Source: Paraspadella gotoi
Taxonomy: Eukaryota > Chaetognatha
Assembly: GCA_051294375.1 (NCBI GenBank)
Contig: CM119271.1
Coordinates: 16,652,470 to 16,716,469, forward strand
Direction of reading: 5' to 3'
DNA: 64,000 nt
Each line of letters starts with the position of its first letter. The stretch's first letter is position 1. The notes under the pieces were generated by a model. That model ran no database searches, had not been told where the DNA came from, and worked only from the letters and a program-made list of their open reading frames with translations. Below are positions 48,382 through 57,740 of the stretch, piece by piece. A program made the translations under genes and the position numbers.

Positions 48382-51300
48382 AAATTGGTGCGCTGATCAA
48401 TTGAAAATTAATTTTAATCAATTTGTTTGTAATTGGTGTAACCAATATAAAAATTATCCATTCATTTAATAAATAAGTTATCTTGCACCTGACTTTGGAC
48501 AAGCTTTGGTTTAATAAGTCTTTGCGGCATTGCATGCCGATTCATCCCTTTCAATCAAAGCTTGACAATGATTTCCCAAACTTCCCTCAGGTTCCGGACT
48601 CCTCATGGAACGCACGGCGGCCTCTTACGATCTTTGTTGTGGACACGGACTCAATGACACGCTCGTTAAAGACGAAATCCAGCTGTTGGCGAGCAACACC
48701 AACCTTACGGATCCGATTCTGTTGAATTCATCCAAATGGCAGACTTATGCCAAAATCAGTGATCTTTGCGCATTTGACAAAGGAAAGCAACAGTGCGGCG
48801 ATTGCACCGACACGGTGGGTCTTTGATCAATAAGGTGAAAAGAATGTTTCAAATTAAAATTTAGAATTTATATCTCGATAATTATAATCTATATTTATTC
48901 TTTCTTTATTCTTTTTTTGGTTTTTAGCGTTTTTAGCAATTTTAAAAATTAATATTTATTATTTTATAAAAATATTTTATTTACTCTAGTATTTTCATTA
49001 GCTTTTTTAAACATTGTGATTTGAAAATTGTAATTACGACTCCACACCACAGTTTTTACCGGCGTAACGCATTAAGTTTTTCCTTCTCTCTTTTTTAGGT
49101 CATGCATCGGGCCCTTAACGAGATCGGCCCAATGAATTACTCAGGCTTCCTTCGGGCTGTTGACAATATGGACATTCGCGCGGAGAAACGGACTGTCCCT
49201 CATTTGTCAAGAACGTGAGTCGTTTACTCGTGACTCGTTGCGATAATAAGCGTTTTTTATTTGAATTGAATAATATCTTTTTTAGAAAACTAGGACAGTA
49301 ATTTTTAACCTTGTGTTGTATGGATGCACCTGTTTCCAGAAGACGATTCAAACATCCCTCTCCCATTACATTATTAATTATTAAATAGATAAAATCGTAA
49401 TTAAATTTAATAACTATGTGAAATATGTTACTTTATATATTTTATATTTTAAATTTAGAGAAGTAATCTTGCCATTTTTCATAAAGTAAAAACCAGGAAA
49501 TGTCAAATATTCTGATTGAGTTTAGTGAAAAAACAAAATGAAGCAAATCTGTCAGACTCCTCTTTTCCATTTATATTCCCTTTATAACTGTCCCAAGGTT
49601 CTCTTGGCCTTTGAGATATTCACATTCCAATTTTACGTCAGCAATTACATAACATTTAATAACTTTGTATTTTGATGCAAGTGCCGAGTACATTACATTA
49701 TTACGCCAATCAATACTTGAGGGAGTTTTCCTTGAAATATTATATCATTTCATTGATAGGGAAGCCAGGCATTCAGAGAGTGAATAAACGAGACTGTGAG
49801 AGAGTCTTGATTGAAAGCTTGCAGGGACCTAGGACCTGCTATTTCATAATCTTGTAAGAGTGATGGAGGTCTTAAATCCCAAGTGAGAGGCAAGATAGCT
49901 TTATTATTAAATGAATGCATAATTCGTATATTGATTGAAGCAATTTCATACCACGGTTCACACTGAACTATCTCTCACCCCAAATCACAAATCACAGCTT
50001 CACTCGCTTATCTTGCCTGGTCCCCGAAGAGATGTGGTTCGCCCTAATGACTTCTTACGAGGGTCTGGGTGACTTCTTTTCGGTTCTTAGTCTCATCGGG
50101 ATCATTCTTTACTTCGTGACTTCTTCAGACTCCGGATCGCTAGTCATAGATTGTCTCTCGGCCAATGGGGATCCAGAACCTCCGATTTTGCAGGTTGATT
50201 AAGGGGAAATTGGGGTTTTTTTTTGGCCTTATTTTCCTAAAACACCCCATTTAATCTTAAATTTGGAATTTTTTAAATTTTTTGGGTTAAATATTGACTT
50301 GAAATTTTTTATGTGGGTAGGAAAGTATGTGATTAAGCTGGAAATCAAGTTTCGATGGAATCGTCTGGGTGGAAATGAGTTTATATGCGAAAAAAACAAA
50401 AAACCTGTTTCACTAATTGATTATGCTTCTATTTCTTTTTATATGAAATATAAATACAAGATGTATTAATTAATCAATAATTAATCAGTTATGGTGGACA
50501 AAAAATCCACCAACCGTTCATCAGCGGCCATTGGTGCTGGAGGGGTTCTAGCCCGGTGGTCGCAAGCAGTTAAGAGGGACGGGGCGCTTAACCTGCCTGT
50601 TACATGGTGTTACAGCCTGATCCAAAGCTCAGGGACTGCTTATATTGAACAGTTCTGTCACTAACACATAACAATCATTATTGTCTCTTCACAGTTAATT
50701 AATCAATTAGTCAATTTAATTAATCAATAATTAATTAATCAGTCAATTAATCAATTATTTATTTATTTATTCAATCAATCAATTTATTTATCTATAAATT
50801 AGTTATTCAATCAATTTATTTATCTCTTAATTAATTATTCAATCAATCAATCGTTATCGGAATTATTGTCGTCGTCGTCATTGCCTTTGTAGTGGTTCTT
50901 GACAAAAAGACCTAAAAACAAACATTTCAGATCAAATTAATTAATTAATTAATTACCGCTAATGATCGTGGGCAGATCCGACATTGTTTGCTCAAACTTG
51001 TTAAAAGAAAGATCCACCATCAACTCCCTTCTTCTTCTTACCCTTCCCCGGCCAATCCCCGGCCAATCCCCGACCAATCTCCCTCCCTTCCCCCGCCCCT
51101 CTTCCTCTCTTTGCAGCGCGTCTTCTGGGCTCTGACCGAAGGGGCTACCGCGACGGCGCTGTTGGTCGCTGGGGGCAAAGACGCCCTCGTCTCCTTGCAG
51201 ACCGTTTCCATCGTTATGGGTCTCCCCTACACCATCATTGTCTGCTTTCTCAATGTTTCTCTTTACAGACTGCTGCAGGTTTTATCGCTAAATGAGTCAT

Positions 51301-52144
51301 CTATGAATTAATCATTCGTTCAAATCTTTGGGCAATCAATCGTTTGATGAATTTGTTCATTTGGTCAACCAATCCATCAATCACCAAAGCAATCAATGGA
51401 TATATGAATTACCTATTCTATTAATCAATCAATTAATCAAACAATGAATCAATCTCTCAATCACATAATCTTTCAATCGATCGATCAATCAATCAATCAC
51501 CTGATTAATAAATAATTCAATTCATCAATCACCTAATCAATCAATCAATCCCCCGCTCCTTTCCAGCATGAGTTCATGGAGATCGATCTAATCAACGATC
51601 CCAAATTTCGTGTCTCTCTTCTCGATCCTTTTTTCTCTTGGAATCCCGTCATCACTCTCAAATTCTTCGCCAACATCTTCATCTCTCCCTGGACGGTGGG
51701 CGTGGCCGCAGCCAAGATGGGCGGCAGGAAAGTCTGGGTCTACCTGGCACCAATGGCCTTTGCGCTCTTGCTCTTCGTCGTATTGCATTTGTGCGACTTG
51801 GCTCTGCACGGACTCTGGGCTCTGGCCTGGATAGCCTACTTGGCTCACGCCGGTGAGGGGAAGGAGAGAAAGAGAGCGGGAGAGAGGGAGAGAGAGTGAG
51901 AGAGAGAAAAAGGGAGAGAGAGCGAGAGAAAGGGAGAGAGAGAGAAACAGACAAAGAGAGAGGTGAGAGAGAGCGAGAGAGAGGGAAAGAAGAGGAGAAA
52001 CAGACAAAGAGAGAGTGAGAGAGAGAGAGGAGAAAGGGAGAGAGCGAGAGAAAGGGAAAGAGAGAGAAAACAGACAAAAGAGAAGAGTGAGAGATAGAGA
52101 GAGATAGAGAGAGTTAGAAAGAGATAGATAGAGGAGAGAGATGA

Positions 52145-52176
<32 letters not shown>

Positions 52177-53232
52177 CAAAGAGAGACACAGATACGGACT
52201 GATCTAATCTAACAAATAAAGCGTAGCAAAAATATTAAAATCAAGTAGAATCAAAATTCGAATAGTAGATCACGAACAGGCTTGTACCTCTGAACATTTT
52301 GAAATAAAAAACAATTATTTATTTTTTATTTTTGCTTACATAGTACTCGCTATAAAAAATATCAAAATTTTAATTTTTTTTTCTCATTTTTAAAAGCAGA
52401 TTCGAATTCCTCACGAAAAGTTTATAAAAAGAAATATAACTCTTTTTAGAAAATTATTTCATTAAGTGGGTCAAAATCCTTAAAAACTATTATTATTAAC
52501 CTATAATTAAATTTTAGTATAAAAAATATAGTTTTTTTGAATTTTTGGCTAACTTAATGAAAATTTTTTTGATTAAGACTTATATTTTATTTAATCAACT
52601 TTTTATGAGGAATTGGAATCTGTTTTCAAAACTAAGAAAACATTATTTTACAATTTTGACATTTTCTATGGTGAGTACTATGTATAAATATGGGCGTATA
52701 CGAAAATTGAGAAATTTATAAAAACAATTTTATAAGTCAATGTTCTTTAGTTCAATGTTCATGATTAACTATTTAAATTTTGATCTGCTACTTTCACTAC
52801 GCCTTACTAACGAAGGAAAAGAGAGATCGATAAAAAAAAACATTTTTCTCATCCCCGTTTTCTTTACTCCTCCCATCATCCGCCTCCCCACTCAAACTTT
52901 CTTCCCCCAACCGCCCTCCACCTCCACCACCCCTCTTGCACTTCTTGCACCACCCCCTCTACCACCCCCCAAAAGCCATCGTGACCACCTTCCGCTCCGA
53001 GGCTCGACATCGGCTCAACATCAATGGAAATCCCGTCGAGGATTTCTTCGCCAGCCTCGTCTTTTATCCCGGCGTCGCTGTGCAGCTCGAAGCCGCCGCC
53101 GACGACATTCTCCGGCTGCCGGAGAATACACCGGCGTCGCCGCCGGCGACCTCCTTTCGGCGACCACCGGCGGAGAATGGGAAGAGAACGGATTCGCCGG
53201 CCAAAATCAACCCAGCCTACGAAGAGGCTTGA
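35656..53232 (+). CDS. BCCT family transporter, copy B (16 exons, ~852 aa; exons 8-9 carry compensating 1-nt indels)
   Basis: Exons: 35656-35703, 36888-37003, 39341-39443, 40125-40236, 41485-41651, 41740-41886, 42333-42485, 46532-46719, 47206-47381, 48228-48335, 48591-48814, 49099-49214, 49998-50193, 51117-51278, 51567-51852, 52976-53232. The total is 2559 nt and the frame is open. It is the tandem paralogue of copy A, with the same intron positions and phases; nine of the 16 exons have identical lengths (exons 3-7, 10, 12, 13, 14). It keeps the YHWGIHGW aromatic box, [18 protein letters not shown] and VAGG motifs, and the 5-Cys insertion. The TM3 glycine stretch is CGVSVG, with Ser148 where copy A has Gly. 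Exon 8 lacks one T; exon 9 has -1, +1, +1 relative to A, so frame is regained at FYWGWW but about 50 residues between are shifted. These are either assembly errors or a real defect. Intron 6 uses a GC donor. Exons 15-16 also lie in the left arm of the giant palindrome. Confidence 0.85.
36490..36853. mobile_element. T-family element in BCCT-B intron 1
   Basis: Left GGCCTTTATTTCC, right GGAAAATAGTGGG; core of GATTAGAGGATTAGAGTTTAG-like repeats. The neighbouring 36237-36470 is GC-richer and unclassified. Confidence 0.55.
36888..37003 (+). CDS. BCCT-B exon 2
   Basis: Residues 17-55, hydrophilic, ending DKSLWLKFGPL before donor gtgaga in phase 2. Three codons shorter than in copy A. Confidence 0.85.
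37125..39261 (+). mobile_element. Helentron/HINE-like element (F family), copy 7, carrying a nested MITE
   Basis: Left end AACAAGTATGAGCAAACAA; CATCATTTTTTCAACT-like array at 37215-37420; repeated TTTAAACTCATTTCCACTCG blocks; GGAC core at 38390-38490; right hairpin GATCTGCTGATAAGCAGATC ending GACTAAAA. A 611-bp MITE sits inside at 38610-39220. Confidence 0.7.
38610..39220. mobile_element. hAT-like MITE (TAAGGCGTAG ends), 611 bp
   Basis: Ends TAAGGCGTAG and CTACGCCTTA are inverted. Flanked by the exact 8-bp duplication TTATAGAG (38602-38609 and 39221-39228). The interior folds back on itself. 8-bp duplications and a YARNG-type terminus are typical of the hAT superfamily. No transposase. Confidence 0.75.
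39341..39443 (+). CDS. BCCT-B exon 3
   Basis: Residues 55-89. FNPIVSFLAIIIIWSFIIG, the first transmembrane helix; 103 nt as in copy A. Confidence 0.9.
39655..40120. repeat. 21-bp CT-rich minisatellite before BCCT-B exon 4
   Basis: About 22 units of CTCCTCTCCATCATTTTCTAT. The last unit runs directly into the ctcag acceptor of exon 4. Confidence 0.95.
40125..40236 (+). CDS. BCCT-B exon 4
   Basis: Residues 90-127. WVTELFTWLYIGSQDVWSIF, then SKYSQIKLGK. The acceptor ctcag is the direct end of a 21-bp CT-rich minisatellite. Confidence 0.9.
40506..41308 (-). mobile_element. Helentron/HINE-like element (F family), copy 8, complete, ~800 bp
   Basis: Best intact copy, in BCCT-B intron 4: hairpin end TTTAGTCGGTTCTGCTTATA, GTCC/GTCT core at 40650-40690, CGATGGAATCGTCCGAGTGG block twice, ATTA-rich part, and end GCAGATCCGACATTGTTTGC plus AACTTGTT. 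Confidence 0.75.
41485..41651 (+). CDS. BCCT-B exon 5
   Basis: Residues 127-182. [20 protein letters not shown]; the middle glycine of the TM3 motif is Ser148. 167 nt as in copy A. Confidence 0.95.
41740..41886 (+). CDS. BCCT-B exon 6 (GC donor)
   Basis: Residues 183-231. [11 protein letters not shown] aromatic box, then [19 protein letters not shown]. The exon ends AAG|gcaaaa. Length parity with copy A (147 nt) fixes this GC donor. Confidence 0.9.
42333..42485 (+). CDS. BCCT-B exon 7
   Basis: Residues 232-282. [18 protein letters not shown] and GIGAMQINKGIN. 153 nt; donor gttgga; followed by a 4-kb repeat-filled intron. Confidence 0.93.
43540..44575 (+). other. GC-rich, coding-like island of unknown identity
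   Basis: GC content rises sharply against the AT-rich intron. Open stretches on the plus strand in more than one frame include FSVPDQHLVKTPK and CTEFFKKVLWIPDN (about 43720-43800), then PVIFEYRKPRDSFSPSLSK (about 44245-44300), and a Lys/Arg-rich end near 44500-44570. Frames shift between these blocks, as in a decayed retroelement ORF or retrocopy. I do not recognise the protein. A nested gene is possible but no complete frame exists. Confidence 0.4.
45448..45472. other. 25-N gap
   Basis: Short gap of fixed size next to a MITE end in BCCT-B intron 7. Confidence 1.
46532..46719 (+). CDS. BCCT-B exon 8 (one T short of copy A)
   Basis: Residues 283-344. 188 nt against 189 in copy A: the TTTT of the A sequence is TTT at 46691-46693, shifting the last roughly 9 codons. 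Otherwise VIIVWCITVVATISTVSGL and a block almost identical to A. Confidence 0.8.
47206..47381 (+). CDS. BCCT-B exon 9 (three 1-nt indels relative to A)
   Basis: 176 nt against 175. Relative to copy A there is -1 near 47240, +1 near 47291 and +1 at 47341-47343, after which FYWGWWIAWSPFV is in frame. Read with the indels undone, the sequence keeps [11 protein letters not shown] and the DWTMF start of the TM8 signature. Confidence 0.75.
48228..48335 (+). CDS. BCCT-B exon 10
   Basis: [16 protein letters not shown] then a helix ending FTTFGG. The donor gtgaga is itself the start of a (GA)n microsatellite at 48337-48380. Confidence 0.93.
48337..48380. repeat. (GA)n at the exon 10 donor of BCCT-B
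   Basis: The GA run begins at the donor itself, so donor positions +3 onward are microsatellite. Confidence 0.95.
48591..48814 (+). CDS. BCCT-B exon 11 (cysteine-containing insertion)
   Basis: Residues 440-514. [11 protein letters not shown], then DLCCGHGLN and QQCGDCTD. All five Cys of copy A are conserved although the sequence between them diverges and is six residues shorter. Confidence 0.9.
49099..49214 (+). CDS. BCCT-B exon 12
   Basis: Residues 515-553, VMHRALNEIGPMNYSGFL, hydrophilic; donor gtgagt, phase 2, 116 nt as in copy A. Confidence 0.9.
49735..49955 (+). mobile_element. Dispersed LINE/SINE-like repeat (L family) in BCCT-B intron 12
   Basis: Near-copy of 24792-25030. It sits in a different intron of the paralogue, so the two insertions are independent. 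Confidence 0.65.
49998..50193 (+). CDS. BCCT-B exon 13
   Basis: Residues 553-618. EEMWFALMTSY and [20 protein letters not shown] (Thr-Ser sodium-site motif kept); 196 nt as in A. Confidence 0.95.
50310..51002 (-). mobile_element. Helentron/HINE-like element (F family), copy 9, partial
   Basis: Reverse copy in BCCT-B intron 13 with TTTCGATGGAATCGTCTGGG and the end GCAGATCCGACATTGTTTGC; the hairpin end is missing. Interrupted by a solo LTR-like repeat at 50492-50691. Confidence 0.6.
50492..50691 (+). mobile_element. Solo LTR-like repeat with 6-bp target duplication
   Basis: 200 bp beginning TGGTGGAC and ending CTCTTCA, flanked by CAGTTA at 50486-50491 and 50692-50697. The tRNA-like part is internally deleted. 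Supports TG...CA termini for the family. Confidence 0.7.
51117..51278 (+). CDS. BCCT-B exon 14
   Basis: Residues 619-672. RVFWALTEGATATALLVAGG and QTVSIVMGLPYTII. 162 nt as in A. A C-rich tract precedes the ttgcag acceptor. Confidence 0.95.
51567..51852 (+). CDS. BCCT-B exon 15
   Basis: Residues 673-768. [20 protein letters not shown], then hydrophobic segments as in copy A; one codon shorter. A corrupted reverse copy lies at about 63.7-64.0 kb. Confidence 0.92.
51855..52185. repeat. Interrupted (GA)n tract in BCCT-B intron 15
   Basis: About 330 bp of GAGAGA with AAAC/ACAGAC interruptions starting at the exon 15 donor. Mirrored as CT-rich sequence at about 62.9-63.4 kb. Confidence 0.95.
52217..52806. 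mobile_element. hAT-like MITE in BCCT-B intron 15, 590 bp
   Basis: Ends TAAAGCGTAG and CTACGCCTTA, flanked by CTAACAAA / CTAACGAA (7 of 8 identical). Same family as 38610-39220. Confidence 0.7.
52976..53232 (+). CDS. BCCT-B exon 16 (C-terminal tail and stop)
   Basis: Residues 768-852 and [36 protein letters not shown], then a Pro-rich divergent end. A corrupted reverse copy lies at about 61.2-61.45 kb. Confidence 0.9.
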
Positions 53233-53753
53233 AAAGAAGAAGACGGCGCTGTTTTCTCTAAGCGTTCCGTTTCGGTTTTTAAAGTCCATGGACTTGGTTT
53301 TAACCATAATACAGTAATCAAAAATTTCAAATCAAGAGTCAAAACATATATATTTTTTTAACAAAAAACTTTTTCTCTCTAAACCTAAGAATTTAACCCC
53401 GATCTAATATTAAATACTTATCACAATCGATCCTTAACCAAAAAACTTAAAAACCTATAAATTTTACCAAATTCTTACCAAATTCTAACTTTATTCCCTA
53501 ACCTAACTCTTATTCCTGACCCATAATCTAATCCTTAAACGAAATCAGTTTTTAGTTGGGCCAAGAGTATTCGCGGAGCAACTTTATAAATAATTTTTTG
53601 GACCCTGTTTTGTTCAGTATGTCTGTCTGTCGGTCTGTCCCACTTACATTAAAGATGGTTGCTCATTTATTAAGATAAATACTAGCACGATTTTTGTTTT
53701 TTAAAGAAATCTGATATAAACTATAAAAAATAAAATATGTTATTCTTATGCAA

Positions 53754-54269
53754 TAAAGAGTAGTAAAAATATTAAAATCAAGTTGAATCAAAATTTGAAT
53801 AGTAGATCATGAACAAGCTTGTACCTGTGAACATTTTTAAATAAAAAAAATTTATTTTTTATTTTTAAATTTTTGTATATATCTATATTTCTACATAATA
53901 TTCACCATAAAAAATATTAAAATTTTAAAATGGATTTTTCTTATTTTTAAAAGCAGATTCGAATTCCTTACGAAAAGTTAATATAATAAAATATAACTCT
54001 TTTTAGAAAATTATTTCATTAAGTTGGTCAAAATCCTAAAAAACTATTATAGTTAACTTATAATTTAATATTAATATAATTTTTTTTAAATTTTTAGTTA
54101 ATTTAATAAAAGAATTTTGATTTTTTATGGTAAGTACTATGTATAAATATGGGCGTATGCAAAAATTGAAAAACTAAAAAAAAATTTTTTTATATATCAA
54201 TGGTTTAAAGTATAAGACTGTTCATGGACAATTATTCAAATTTTGATCTGCAACTTTCACTACGCCTTA
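53754..54269. mobile_element. hAT-like MITE downstream of BCCT-B
   Basis: Starts TAAAGAGTAG, ends CTACGCCTTA just before a 25-N gap. The mirror arm at 59787 reads straight through the gap position. Confidence 0.65.
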
Positions 54270-54272
54270 CTA

Positions 54273-54297
54273 NNNNNNNNNNNNNNNNNNNNNNNNN
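54273..54297. other. 25-N gap
   Basis: The inverted copy of this locus near 59780 is continuous, suggesting that little or no sequence is missing. Confidence 1.
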
Positions 54298-56918
54298 TGC
54301 AGTATAATGTTGAAAATATACTGAAATATAAGGGGATAACAAAATCACTGCGCCCGTACCACATGTGAATTTCCTTATTGTTTAATTCTGAATTTAAGCT
54401 GAAATGGGCCAATTTTGGAAAATATAGCGGAGGAGAAAGATTCTCAAAATAGACGCGCTTTTACATTCCATCATTATTTTTTTTTGACAATTAAAATTAA
54501 ACAACTTTACACTTTTACAGATAAAAATATTTTATTTCCAAATGGAAAAAAATTGTAATCTTTTTTTCCAAGGTGATATTTTTTCTAGTTATCCTACTTT
54601 CAATTGTTATCTCCAAAAAATTTTTCAAAAAATTATAATATATACAATAACTTATTAATTTTTAAGTGTCATGAGAAATGCTTACGTTTTTTTGTGACAG
54701 CTTTAATGGTGGATTGCCTTATGGGCATTTTAATTAATGAAAACACCTAATTTTTCCACAATAAAGACACTTGAAAATATGCCATTAACTATGAAACTAT
54801 GATTGGATGCTCGATTAATTGGTTGCGCAATTCGATATTCCTGGTATTTTTGTCTGCACTAATTGTTGTGTGTAATCGAGAAATTATCTGATGTAGTGTT
54901 TGGAATTTTTTTTTGTAAACAAAGGCATTAACTTTTATATACATTGTATGTTTTTTTCTGACTATATTTTTTATTTTTATTGTAACCCCCTGAAATTGGG
55001 CGAAATGATCTTCGTGCCCCCCTTGCCGTCTGACAGAGCAGCGAAATCTCTCTCGCGCTCTCTCTCTCTCTCTCTCTCAGAGTCAGGATTGGGATCGACA
55101 AAAAACAATGAAAGATGAGTAATTGTTTAGGGTTTCGGTTAGGGATAAGGTTAGCTTTGGGGATAGATATTAGGGTTAGGGATTAGGGTTAGGGATAAGG
55201 TTAGGACTAAGGTTGTCTTTCCCTACGTAACTTTACAACAAAAAAATTCTGGCTTGCTGGGTGACTCATCAGTCAGGATCGAGATCGACAAAAACGATAA
55301 CGATAATTTGAACGATGGAGGAAGCAGTTGCGACGGTGAGAGCGACGAGGAAAGTAGTGACGCATAAAAGCGACGATGGAAGCAGCAAAAGAGATAAGTT
55401 TTGTGCGCGGTGTTTAGCTGCTGCTTCAGGAGCCGCAGCAAGTGCCTCCGACTTAATCAACACTTGCATTGCTTTACACAAAATAGCAAATTTTTACATG
55501 TTTTAAGCCCTAATAAACCAGAGGGCGGTGCAAAACATAAGAGCATTTTTAAAAAATCAAAATAGCAATAAAATTTATTTAAAGTATATCCACCAGAGGT
55601 TTTTTATCTTTTTTTCTGAAAACAAAAGACAAATGGACATTCAAAATAAACTTAATCTGCACCCACCAGATCTTCACTTGCACCTGCTTTTCAACGAAAT
55701 AGCTAATTTTTTTTCCAAATTTTTATTATTTTAAATCTTTTATAATAATGTTATTGAGTAAACCTTGTTGATGTTAAATGCTTGATGAAAAACTCTAAGA
55801 TAAGAGTCGAAACATGTCCAACTACAAATTGTTATAATTCGTTATTAAAACTCCAAAAACTGTATTCTTTAAATCTTTTTAAAAAAAATTTTTGCATATT
55901 TTTTTTCTTATTCTATTTTAATTTATTATATTTCTTATTCTATGAGCAAATGTTATTAGTTCCGAAGTAACAGTTCAGTTTAAGCCCTTGAAATAATTTA
56001 CATGTATTGGCGCAGTCACTGGTGTACTTTACATTTAAAAAAAAATACTGTCATAAACATTCGTGTTTTATTACGCCTTTGTTTTTGTCGTCATCATATC
56101 AGTAATTTCCTTCCTTGCTTTGTTTTTCTCTTAAATTTGTCCTTGTCCACTCCTGCTTCAACATTGTCATCTTAATTCTGTCATCTTCCTTTTGTCTCTT
56201 CATTCTGTCATCTTTCCTTCCTTCGTTAATAAAATCTTCCCCTTGCTTTCCGATACTCGCTTCTCCACTTTCCAGTCACTTCCAGTCACTTCCAGGAATC
56301 AGTCACCATGATTTCCAAACGTTCCTGATATTTATTTATGTATTTTTATCAATGTGTGAAGAGACGAATAATTGTTATTGAGTTAAGTACAATATAAGCA
56401 TCCCTGAGCTTCGGATCAGGCAGAACCACAAGGCATGTTAAGCGCCCCGCTCCCTCTCTTAACTGCTAGCGGCTCCACCGGCGAGAACCCCGTACCTTTG
56501 CTTTGGGAGGCGGTCCTGACCTGCCTCCTGCACGAATGGCTCCTGATGATTCTTGAAGTTGATTATCAGCTTCGCACCTATGATTTTTGGTGTGAGACGA
56601 GAATGAAAGATTCATTACACAGAAGTTTCAGTCTTTCAGTGCGGAATGCACCGGGTTGGTTTGACAATGGGAGCTTGTTTTCTTGAGCATAGTTAACTTA
56701 ATGAGCCAGTTTGTCAGAGCCGTTTCAGAGTGTGCAAAGCAGCGCCAAAAGCGTTTCTGAGCAGTGCTGGGCAATGTTCTTAAGTCAATTACAAGAGCAG
56801 GACGTAGCCGGCAGTACCAAAGTCGTGTAGGAGCAGAGCTGGACCAAACTGGAGCAGTGAGTTAGTGCGGCAGCAGTACGAAGTTGTGCTGGAGCAGAGC
56901 TGGAGCTGAGCAGCTCTT

Positions 56919-56926
<8 letters not shown>

Positions 56927-56984
<58 letters not shown>

Positions 56985-57111
56985 CCCTCTCTCTCTCTCT
57001 TCATCTGTCTTGTCTTGCTTCCGCTCCGTCAGGTTTTCATCGTTTTCAATAGTTAATATCATGATCAAAATACACTGACAACGGGAGGGGTCAGGGAAAT
57101 GAGACAGGAGG

Positions 57112-57199
<88 letters not shown>
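56927..57199. repeat. (CT)n / (GA)n pair at the palindrome centre
   Basis: CT run at about 56927-57000 and its mirror GA run at 57112-57199, with about 110 bp of non-repeat between. Confidence 0.9.
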
Positions 57200-57201
<2 letters not shown>

Positions 57202-57543
57202 GCTCCAGCTCCAGCTCTGCTCCCACACAACTTCGGTACTGCTCGCCACTACTCAACTGCCAGCTTGGTCCAGCTCTGCTCCCACACTACTTTGGTACTG
57301 CTCCGTCACTGCTCTGTAATTACTTAGACATTGCTCCAGCACTGCTCCAGAAACGCTTTTGGCGCTGCTCTTGCAACCTCTGAACCGGCTCTGACAAACC
57401 TGGCTCATTAAGTTAACCTGTGCTCCAAGAAAACAAGCTCCCATGCTCAAACCCAACCCGGTGCATTCCCACTGAAAGACTGAAAACTTCTGTTTAATAA
57501 ATCCTTTCATCTTCTCACACCAAAAATCACAATAATGGTGGAC

Positions 57544-57740
57544 TGATATCAACTTACAAATCATCAGGAGCCATTCGTGCAGGAGGCAGGTCAGTCGCCT
57601 CCCAACGCAAAGGTACGGGGTTCTCGCCCGGTGGACGGCCTAGCAGTTAAGAGGGACGGGCGCTTAACATGCCTGTGTTACAGCCTGATCCGAAGCTCAG
57701 GGAATGCTTATATTGTCACCTACTCATAACAATTATTCTG
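57544..57740 (+). mobile_element. Solo LTR-like repeat in the palindrome, mirrored at ~56360-56560
   Basis: ATGGTGGACTGATATCAAC start, AGCAGTTAAGAGGGACGGG body, CTCTTCA end. The reverse copy occupies the left arm. Confidence 0.65.

Noticed and set aside
55140-55215. Chromosome-end telomere (TTAGGG)
   Set aside because: Short, degenerate and internal, with sequence continuing on both sides.
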